Origin: Bacteroidota bacterium
GTDB lineage: Bacteria; Bacteroidota; Rhodothermia; Rhodothermales; UBA10348
DNA: 14,979 nucleotides
Assembly: GCA_004356385.1 (NCBI GenBank)
Contig: SMXL01000004.1
Span: 1-14,979, forward strand
Reading direction: 5' to 3'
In this document: piece after piece, positions 10,601 through 14,979 of the stretch
Position numbering within the stretch: the stretch's first letter is position 1
Layout: the number at the start of each line of letters is the position of its first letter
Notes under the pieces: model-generated
Database searches by the model: none
What the model was told of the DNA's origin: nothing
What the model saw: the letters and a program-made list of their open reading frames with translations, nothing else
Made by a program: the position numbers and the translations under genes

Positions 10601-10885
10601 GCCCAGGAGACGCTGCACGGTCTCGATCGGAGAGTACGTGGAAATCGTTCTAAGAGTGAGATAGGGGAGCGCAATCCTCCCTCCCCGCAGACGAGGTTGT
10701 CCGTTGGATCCCGAGGGCTGAGTACTACCTATGGTCCGACAGAGATGCACCGGCAGGCGGTCGAGACAGGAAGAGCCGAGTTGCTCTCTTTGAGAGCCGA
10801 ATTGGACGAATTCATTCAAACCGTTATGAGCGGGCTGGAATCGTCTATTCAGACCGTAGGGGCACCACCAATAAAGGGACAGTAA
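7661..10885 (+). CDS. Secreted sortilin/VPS10-like BNR (Asp-box) beta-propeller protein
   Basis: This 1074-residue product starts with a signal peptide (1-21, ending VPLFA). It then carries many Asp-box (BNR) units of the pattern S-x-D-x-G-x-T-W, for example KTENAGTTW, STDAGISW, SIDGGQTW, STDGGETW, STNRGDSW, SEDDGSSW and STDRGASW; I count about eleven, two of them degenerate. The opening LRNIGPAFTSGRIADIAIDP and the segment VGTGENVGGRHVGYGDG are typical of the large 'glycosyl hydrolase / VPS10 domain' proteins abundant in Bacteroidota and relatives. Despite that common label, I see no catalytic residues that prove hydrolase activity. After the propellers (to about residue 740) come an Ig-like beta region and a helical, coiled-coil-like tail (about 927-990 and 1040-1065). 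There is no C-terminal sorting domain. It is probably exported to the periplasm or beyond; its role and ligand are unknown. Confidence 0.88.
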   Translation: MNSKSCSGLFLALLFVVPLFAQDNDSLLLKTNFDALELRNIGPAFTSGRIADIAIDPENDSIWYVAVGSGGVWKTENAGTTWKSVFDGQGSYSTGAITLDPSNRHTVWVGTGENVGGRHVGYGDGVYKSTDAGISWENVGLKESQHISKIIVHPKNSDIIFVAAQGPLWNSGGERGLYKSIDGGQTWEKKLGDDEWIGVTDIIMDPRNPDVMYASTWQRHRNVASYMGGGPGSGIHKSTDGGETWLKSTSGLPDSNLGKIGLAISYHNPDQIYAAIELDRKTGGLYMSRNRGESWTKMSDAVSGATGPHYYQELYTSPHSDGRLYLMDARMQVSEDHGRTFSRMNESAKHGDNHAIAFRADDPNYLLVGSDGGLFESFDNTDTWHFIENMPITQYYKVAVDDALPFYNVFGGTQDNGSHGGPSRTDNRHGIRNADWFKTLGSDGHQSAVEPGNPNIIYAETQQGGLHRVDRATGEQVYIQPQSEEGDPFERFNWDAPIVISPHSPSTLYFGSYRVWKSTNRGDSWSAISGDLTRNQERFELPIMDRVQSWDNSWDVGAMSVYNTISSLAESPLQAGLIYAGTDDGIIQISEDDGSSWRRVDVGSIRGIPETAFVNNLYADLFDSNVVYAALDNHKYGDLNPYLIKSTDRGASWSSIVGNLPERTLIWRLVQDHVNSDLLFAATEFGIYFTVDGGTEWMKLNGDSPTISFRDITIQRRENDLVAASFGRGFFILDDYTPLRDVNVEMLAQDAVLFPTKPAWLYLPKDVAGGSQGGSYYAAPNPEFGATFTYYLREGSTTLSARRKEKEEAVVEGDIEFPGWEALDAERNEVDDKIEIVVRDTSGDVVQRVIGETSAGFHRVNWNLRYMSRSLIEPGQSSDNTGYLATPGPYTATLTKTAGGMVTELDGPISFDVVPLHESTLKGASPDEILAFQEQLAELQNQMARFSDLMEEQVDKVEAMMTAVARAKRPSIDLTQQLQSAQETLHGLDRRVRGNRSKSEIGERNPPSPQTRLSVGSRGLSTTYGPTEMHRQAVETGRAELLSLRAELDEFIQTVMSGLESSIQTVGAPPIKGQ

Positions 10886-10942
10886 TAATCTGAGAAAAAC
10901 TGGGAGACGCGAAAGGTTTGAACGGGCAAAGTGACGAACCGT

Positions 10943-10959
10943 AGGGGTCTGTTACCCCT
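10943..10959. terminator. Weak hairpin between convergent genes, possible terminator
   Basis: AGGGGT (10943-10948) and ACCCCT (10954-10959) form a perfect six-base-pair stem with a five-base loop. It sits in the 106-base gap between the convergent BNR propeller and choice-of-anchor B genes, where termination for both strands is expected. There is no run of T on either side, so a standard intrinsic terminator is not proven; it could be a weak or Rho-assisted stop. Confidence 0.3.
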
Positions 10960-10991
10960 CTCTTGGCTCAAGTTTGGCCACCGAGCAATAA

Positions 10992-13403
10992 TTACAGATC
11001 CACTTCGCGCTTTCGCAACAGGAAAAGACCCTCGTTCCGACTGCTCACAGCAATAATACCGCTCCTGAAGAACGGATAATTGCTCCACGATCCTCCAAAC
11101 CCGGGTGCGTCCTCGGCGTAGGGCGCGGTGTCAAAATGACCTACCTCAATGGGATTCAGTGGGTCGGATATATCCAGAATACGGAGTCCGGCCTGGTAAT
11201 TTGACTGATACATGAAATTGCCCCGAATGTAAAGATTATGGTCGCTCGCTTTTGAGTCCAGGAAGTACTCACGTGCCAGGGACGGATCCTCCAGGTCCTG
11301 AACGTCCCAAATGAGCGTGCGTGTATGCGAAACGGCATTGTTCATTTCATCCAGTTCATCATTCATGTAGAAGTAATTGTGGTCTTCGCTGAGCCAACCC
11401 TGATGGGTGTAATTCTGGTTTGGATATTCTGTGGTCGCGAGCGTCAGGGGATTGTCTTTATCCGTGACGTCGGCAATGATGAACATCGAGCCGTTTGAGT
11501 TGAAGCAAATCTCTCTTCCCCGATAACGCGTGTCCCTTCCCTCGTAAATGACGCACTGAGAATCGTGGGTCCCACCTGCCTCCTCAAACGAGTAGCATCC
11601 TGCAAACGTCGGATTGGCCGGATCTTGAATGTTGATCATATGAAGCTGACCGCCGCATGTATTGCCCCCTGCGCGATTCCCGACTGCATAGGCGAATCCG
11701 GTTGCTTCGTTGATCACGATATTATGTGTGCTGTTTACGCCGGTGTACCGGGTCGTCTCCTCGAATGTGACGGGCATCTCATCAGGGTCAACGTCGCGAA
11801 GCTGCCGTAGGTCAAATACCTGAACACCGTGCGCTTCGGAGCCGTCCGCTACAATGAATGCATGGTCTTTGTAGACTTTTACATCGCGCCAGGCAGCGCC
11901 GGGCGAGCCCTCCGTTTTGAGAAGCTGTCCGACATAGATCGGATAACTCGGATTGCTGATGTCCACGAATGCGACCCCTTCCGTCCGCGCCTGAAGGACC
12001 CATTCTTTCCCCGTATCCGGGTCTTCCCAACCCCATAGATCCGTCATTTTCACGCCCCGTTCGGTGGCCAATTCGCCCACCGAGAGAAAAGAGACTAGGT
12101 CCACGTTGTCGCAGTCGAACCCTTCAGCGATGCCTTCCTCACAGTCAATCTGATCGCCAGAGATGGATTCGAGATAGACCAATTCACTCTCCAGTGTCGA
12201 TGCCCGTTGCCATTCGCCGGTCGCGACGTCTCGCTCGTAAAGTGTGGCGATGCCCGACTCGTAATCCGCGCTCGGCGATCCAACCACGGCTACGTTGCCG
12301 TAAATTCCGAGTCCGATACCGAATCCCCGCTGGCTGCGCTGGTCCGGTGCGCTGATTTGACTGGCTGAAGCCATCAAATCAGTCGTCTCGTAAATAAACA
12401 CATTACTTCTCGCCCCAACCAGTAGATGCTCCGCCGAAACGGCCAGGCCGCTACCAAATCCGCTGCTGGTTCGAGCTCCGTCTTCCGGTTCACTCTGGCT
12501 GAGGCGATCGGATTGACTCCAGCTTCCTGAATCGTCGGCCTGTTCAAAAACGAACACGGTACCGCTCGTTTCGAACGACGGTGCCGAAACGTAAAGCTTT
12601 CCGTCTCGCACTGCCATCGACGTTCCAAACCTTGCAGTGCCGTTAATTTCAGAGCTCGAGAAACGATCCATTTGCGCCCAGTTTTCGCCATCCATTCCGA
12701 AGACATACACCGCACCCGCTCTCTCTTCGGCCACATTCGCGCCTACGAAGATCTGATGGCCGTCTGAAACCACGGTCCACGCAAAGCCCTCCTGCTCAAC
12801 GGGGTCATTTGGAGTCAGAATGGCTTCTTCCCTCCAAGAGCCACCAGATTTTGCAAAAACGTGAACCGCGCCTTGCAGGGCGTCAGCGCTATAAGATGAG
12901 ACCGCGATTCGGTCGCCTACGATGGCGATATTTCCCGTCCGTAACCCACCTCGTGCATAAGCGCCTCCGAACTCGGCGCCTTCACCAACCGACGAAGGAA
13001 TGAGCTTGCCGGTCTGAATCCAAGCGCCCGCCTCATCCTCTTCGAACACATAGGCAGCGGTCGCACCCGGCGCGCCAACAATCAACATACCGCCTTCCAG
13101 CAAGACCGATCGACCGAAGTCATCCCCTACAATTCCGTCGTTTGCTTTGATGCCAGCCGACTCAACCCAGTAACCGTCGGAGTTTTGTGTGTAAAGAAAC
13201 ACCGTTCCGGGGGGCTCATTACCGGTCTGCCAACCGACGGGTGCCGAGCCAACAAAAACGCCTTGCTCTCCTACGGCGATCGCCCCACCAAAGCCGGCAG
13301 CAGACATCAATTGCTCGGAAAATCTGGTTTGTCCGAACGAACTTCCAGCAAAAAAGAAGAAAATGAGGGAAAAGGTTAGCCTAACTCGGGCTCGCGTTGT
13401 CAT
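10992..13403 (-). CDS. Choice-of-anchor B family protein, two-part beta-propeller, exported
   Basis: The product is 803 residues from the ATG at 13403. Residues 1-24 form a signal peptide (MTTRARVRLTF, then a Phe-rich core and SSFG). Residues 35-395 hold about seven FG-GAP-like repeats (such as FGRSVLLEGGMLIVGAPG, FGTSMAVRDGKLYVSAPS and FGIGLGIYGNVAVVGSPS). Residues 415-803 carry the choice-of-anchor B core: CEEGIAEGFDCDNVDLVSFL, TDLWGWEDP, then LVIVD-like repeats (VDISNPSYPIYVG, INIQDPANPTFAG, IADVTDKDNPL, LDISDPLNPIEVG). Histidines H560 (HNIV), H613 (HDSQC), H667 (HQGW) and H722 (HNLY) recur in equivalent places. Family members often carry a variable C-terminal anchor; this one ends LLRKREVDL without one. 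The frame stays open upstream to 13718, but that longer version has no signal peptide at its start and would overlap the arginase-family gene, so I reject it. Function is unknown; probably secreted. Confidence 0.88.
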   Translation of the reverse strand: MTTRARVRLTFSLIFFFFAGSSFGQTRFSEQLMSAAGFGGAIAVGEQGVFVGSAPVGWQTGNEPPGTVFLYTQNSDGYWVESAGIKANDGIVGDDFGRSVLLEGGMLIVGAPGATAAYVFEEDEAGAWIQTGKLIPSSVGEGAEFGGAYARGGLRTGNIAIVGDRIAVSSYSADALQGAVHVFAKSGGSWREEAILTPNDPVEQEGFAWTVVSDGHQIFVGANVAEERAGAVYVFGMDGENWAQMDRFSSSEINGTARFGTSMAVRDGKLYVSAPSFETSGTVFVFEQADDSGSWSQSDRLSQSEPEDGARTSSGFGSGLAVSAEHLLVGARSNVFIYETTDLMASASQISAPDQRSQRGFGIGLGIYGNVAVVGSPSADYESGIATLYERDVATGEWQRASTLESELVYLESISGDQIDCEEGIAEGFDCDNVDLVSFLSVGELATERGVKMTDLWGWEDPDTGKEWVLQARTEGVAFVDISNPSYPIYVGQLLKTEGSPGAAWRDVKVYKDHAFIVADGSEAHGVQVFDLRQLRDVDPDEMPVTFEETTRYTGVNSTHNIVINEATGFAYAVGNRAGGNTCGGQLHMINIQDPANPTFAGCYSFEEAGGTHDSQCVIYEGRDTRYRGREICFNSNGSMFIIADVTDKDNPLTLATTEYPNQNYTHQGWLSEDHNYFYMNDELDEMNNAVSHTRTLIWDVQDLEDPSLAREYFLDSKASDHNLYIRGNFMYQSNYQAGLRILDISDPLNPIEVGHFDTAPYAEDAPGFGGSWSNYPFFRSGIIAVSSRNEGLFLLRKREVDL

Positions 13404-13581
13404 GTCGTTTGCATTTTGAGTTTTGCGGATGTAAAGTGGAATCGATATGCACCTGGAACCCAATAAAGAGTACATTCTTCGCATTGGGGTATTCAGGTCA
13501 CACATTTGGATCACGGGGAACCTTAATTCGCCAAAGAGCCGCGTTTGTTTCCACGAATGACGAGATCGACCGACGCCATTG
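13404..13581. promoter_or_regulatory. Divergent intergenic region between choice-of-anchor B and arginase-family genes
   Basis: These 178 bases lie between two divergent starts and should contain both promoters, an inference from gene direction. CACATTTG, one mismatch from the Bacteroidota -7 consensus TAnnTTTG, occurs on the plus strand just after 13500, without a properly spaced TTTG -33 box. No strong Shine-Dalgarno sequence precedes either start. Confidence 0.35.
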
Positions 13582-14526
13582 ATGCCTCGAACCATTACCC
13601 TGCTTAGCGCCCCGAGTAATCTCGGCCTCATGCCACCGGCGGCAGATGAGGAACCAGGAGTCGACCGGATGCCGGTAGCTCTGAAAATGTTGGGGCTGGT
13701 GGGTGACCTCAATGCCATTGACCGAGGTACCGTACCGCCTCTGGCCTATTCACCGGCAATCGATCCGGAAACAGGCGTGCGAAACGCGGCTAGCATCCGT
13801 GCCTATTCGGAACGACTCGCTGGATCCGTCAAAGATCTTGTTTCTGACGACACTTTTCTTCTCGTAGTTGGGGGTGATTGCAGCATCCTGCTCGGCACAA
13901 TGCTTGGTCTCAGACGCAAAGGGAACTATGGTCTTGTGTTCATCGACGGACATCGAGATTTTCAGGACCCAGAAATGTCCACTTCTGCTGGGGCGGCAGG
14001 AATGGATCTCGCGTTGGTGACAGGTCGTGGTCCCGAAAGCCTAACACGTTTTGGTGAATTTAAATCGCTCGTAAAAGACAGTGCGGTCGTCGTCGTAGGA
14101 TTTCGAGACGAAGATGACGGTGGAAAAGAGGAAGCTCGCGCCCTTGATGAATCGTCCATCCGTCAGTTTGATCTGAATGCTTGCAGAGAGATGGGGTCCG
14201 ACCACGTGGCCGAACAAATACTCGAAGTGATGGGCGAGACCCCGACGGACGGATTTTGGATTCATCTTGACGTCGATGTGCTGGCTACAGACGTCATGCC
14301 CTGCGTGGATTCTCCGGCACCAGGAGGAATGTCGTACGAGGAACTCTCCACTCTAGTGCTACCTCTCATTCAGGATTCGCGAGCTGTCGGAATGGAAATA
14401 ACCATCTACGATCCCGCCCGCGATCCTGACGGAATAGTGGGACAGGGGCTTGTATCCTGGCTGACGGCTCTGTTCGACGCCGCCGGATTTATTATCGCCG
14501 AAATGGAAAATCGGTCTGTCACCTAA
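13582..14526 (+). CDS. Arginase-family (ureohydrolase) protein with Cys in place of the first metal His
   Basis: This 314-residue cytoplasmic protein, with no signal peptide, has the ureohydrolase layout. The metal-site motifs are GGDCS (97-101), D122-G-H124-R-D126 (FIDGHRDF), and D230-x-D232 (HLDVDVL), followed by SPAPGGMS and VGMEITIYDP with a conserved Glu272. Arginases, agmatinases and formimidoylglutamases use two Mn ions bound by GGDHS, DAHxD and DxD to cleave guanidino or formimino groups. Here the first ligand His is Cys100, while the other ligands are kept. That points to a divergent subfamily with altered metal use or substrate, not a simple pseudogene, since the rest is intact. A TTG at 13579 immediately precedes the ATG in frame, but ATG at 13582 is the likely start. 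The gene stands alone, followed by a strong terminator. No arginine or agmatine pathway neighbours are present, so substrate cannot be inferred. Confidence 0.88.
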   Translation: MPRTITLLSAPSNLGLMPPAADEEPGVDRMPVALKMLGLVGDLNAIDRGTVPPLAYSPAIDPETGVRNAASIRAYSERLAGSVKDLVSDDTFLLVVGGDCSILLGTMLGLRRKGNYGLVFIDGHRDFQDPEMSTSAGAAGMDLALVTGRGPESLTRFGEFKSLVKDSAVVVVGFRDEDDGGKEEARALDESSIRQFDLNACREMGSDHVAEQILEVMGETPTDGFWIHLDVDVLATDVMPCVDSPAPGGMSYEELSTLVLPLIQDSRAVGMEITIYDPARDPDGIVGQGLVSWLTALFDAAGFIIAEMENRSVT

Positions 14527-14617
14527 TCGTTGGTACCAGCGCTTTCACCAGTTCTCGATCGATACAGCGCATCTTCTGAGAGTCTTGTTGAGGCAAGCTT
14601 CACACACAACTAAGTGG

Positions 14618-14652
14618 AAAGGCCCAGCAAGCGTGACTTGCCGGGCCTTTTT
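14618..14652 (+). terminator. Intrinsic terminator downstream of the arginase-family gene
   Basis: AAAGGCCC (14618-14625) and GGGCCTTT (14643-14650), together with inner arms GCAAG (14627-14631) and CTTGC (14637-14641), form a long stem with one A/C mismatch and a five-base loop, followed by T's. It begins 92 bases after the arginase-family stop codon. Read on the minus strand, the hairpin is followed by TTTCC, so it may also stop leftward transcription, for instance of a tRNA that once lay immediately to its right. Confidence 0.9.
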
Positions 14653-14654
14653 CG

Positions 14655-14671
14655 TGGTGCGGAGAGGGAGG
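14655..14671 (-). other. Possible tRNA-Ser 3'-end fragment (candidate attachment-site core)
   Basis: On the minus strand these 17 bases read CCTCCCTCTCCGCACCA. The first 13 match the usual end of bacterial tRNA-Ser genes, where the acceptor 3' strand follows the T-stem. The rest of a tRNA, including the T-loop GTTCGA motif, is absent to the right. Its place directly between a terminator and an integrase gene is what is expected of an att core left when an element integrates into a tRNA 3' end, with the intact tRNA at the element's far end. The match is short, so chance is possible. Confidence 0.35.
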
Positions 14672-14836
14672 TAATGCACGGCTCACTTGGTCTCGCATAG
14701 GGTTGGCTGTATTTCGCGCCAAATTAGATCATATAGGTCGATTATCCTTCCAATCCCAGTCAAGCGATTTGCTAATCCGGTGAGAAAGCGTCACCTTGGG
14801 CGTCACCAATATTTGCACACTATTAACTCTCCGCAC
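14657..14836. repeat. 10-base perfect inverted repeat bounding a 180-base segment
   Basis: GTGCGGAGAG at 14657-14666 is matched by its exact reverse complement CTCTCCGCAC at 14827-14836. The right arm ends two bases before the integrase GTG start codon, and the left arm overlaps the putative tRNA-Ser fragment. It could mark recombinase binding sites, an att-related duplication, or an RNA stem; it could also be coincidence. Confidence 0.5.
14788..14807. repeat. Tandem-spaced direct repeat GCGTCACC
   Basis: GCGTCACC occurs at 14788-14795 and again at 14800-14807, a 12-base period or about one helical turn. An inverted half, GGTGA, lies just upstream at 14779-14783 and can pair with either TCACC. 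Placed 30-50 bases before the integrase start, this could be an operator or an arm-type integrase/excisionase site; that role is inference. Confidence 0.45.
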
Positions 14837-14838
14837 GC

Positions 14839-14979
14839 GTGGCAACAGTAAGAATTGCTCCGTGGAATTCCAAAAAGAATGCCAAGGGGCACGTACCCCT
14901 CTACCTCGTTGTTCGCCATAAAAAAGAGCGGGCGACGATCGCGATCGAAGGCGTTCGGCTTCACCCGCGCCACTGGAAC
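14839..14979 (+). CDS. Tyrosine recombinase/integrase, N-terminal arm-binding domain, cut off by window edge
   Basis: An open frame begins at GTG 14839 and runs 47 codons to the window edge. An in-frame TAA at 14824-14826 lies upstream with no other start between, so this GTG is the only good choice. The product begins MATVRIAPWNSKKNAKG and continues with HVPLYLVVRHKKERATIAI and LHPRHWN. This matches the arm-type DNA-binding N-terminus of tyrosine recombinases common in Bacteroidota and Rhodothermota mobile elements, in which a short beta-sheet segment ending near a conserved Trp is followed by a SAM-like core-binding domain and the catalytic domain, both outside the window. The enzyme would carry out site-specific integration and excision. 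No Shine-Dalgarno is visible. Upstream lie a repeat-bearing region and a possible tRNA-Ser fragment, consistent with the edge of an integrated element. Whether the gene is intact cannot be seen. Confidence 0.75.
   Translation, partial: MATVRIAPWNSKKNAKGHVPLYLVVRHKKERATIAIEGVRLHPRHWN

Larger units (their letters stand above)
14527..14838. other. 312-base gene-free stretch between arginase-family gene and integrase
   Basis: No credible coding region is present. The left part (14527-14617) is the 3' untranslated region of the arginase-family gene and shows nothing recognisable. It is followed by the intrinsic terminator, a possible tRNA-Ser 3' fragment (14655-14671), a 10-base inverted repeat bounding 14657-14836, a pair of GCGTCACC direct repeats (14788-14807), and AATATTTG at 14808-14815, one mismatch from the Bacteroidota -7 promoter box and about 24 bases before the integrase start. 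The region after the terminator is plausibly the attachment and control region of an integrated element. Confidence 0.6.

Noticed and set aside
13404..13718. A 105-codon upstream extension of the choice-of-anchor B reading frame
   Set aside because: It would put a non-signal sequence ahead of a clear signal peptide and overlap the start of the arginase-family gene on the other strand.
14668..14700. A GGGAGGT followed closely by ATG and an eight-codon frame
   Set aside because: Spacing from the Shine-Dalgarno-like sequence to ATG is too short, the peptide is tiny, and the purine run is better explained by the tRNA-Ser-like fragment.
14655..14836. A complete tRNA or tmRNA on the minus strand, suggested by the matching ends and ACCA
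   Set aside because: At about 180 bases it is too long for a tRNA, there is no GTTCGA-type T-loop, D-arm or anticodon stem in the right place, and it lacks tmRNA features.
14884..14902. AGGGG...ACCCCTCT, similar to the hairpin at 10943-10961
   Set aside because: It lies inside integrase codons for conserved-looking residues and the shared bases are few, so this is probably chance.

Overview
The window looks like a chromosomal stretch from a marine or saline member of the Rhodothermota/Bacteroidota branch. The evidence is a TonB-dependent receptor with a carboxypeptidase-like regulatory domain, a large sortilin-type BNR propeller protein, a choice-of-anchor B protein, weak Shine-Dalgarno sequences, moderate GC content, and an integrase whose arm-binding N-terminus resembles those common in that group. 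This placement is inference; there is no rRNA or other strong marker.

Layout from left to right. A truncated multicopper oxidase (minus, runs off the left edge) overlaps the end of uvrB (minus) by 11 bases, so the two probably share a transcript. Diverging from uvrB is a lipoprotein of the metal-dependent amidohydrolase family (plus). It converges, with only 11 bases between stop codons, on a TonB-dependent outer-membrane receptor (minus). A 250-base divergent intergenic region separates that receptor from a 1074-residue secreted BNR/Asp-box propeller protein (plus). This in turn converges on a choice-of-anchor B protein built from FG-GAP-like and LVIVD-like propeller repeats (minus). Diverging from that is an arginase-family protein (plus) in which the usual first metal-binding histidine is cysteine. 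A strong intrinsic hairpin terminator follows. The last 325 bases hold a possible tRNA-Ser 3'-end fragment, repeats, and the first 47 codons of a tyrosine recombinase that starts at GTG and runs off the right edge.

Apart from uvrB and the arginase-family protein, the chromosomal genes mostly encode exported proteins: periplasmic or surface oxidase, lipoprotein hydrolase, outer-membrane receptor and two secreted propellers. They look like a loose cell-envelope group facing nutrients or peptides rather than one operon, since they lie in alternating orientations. I found no defence system, CRISPR array, insertion sequence or biosynthetic cluster. The most promising lead is the right end, which looks like the left boundary of an integrated genetic element whose contents lie beyond this window.
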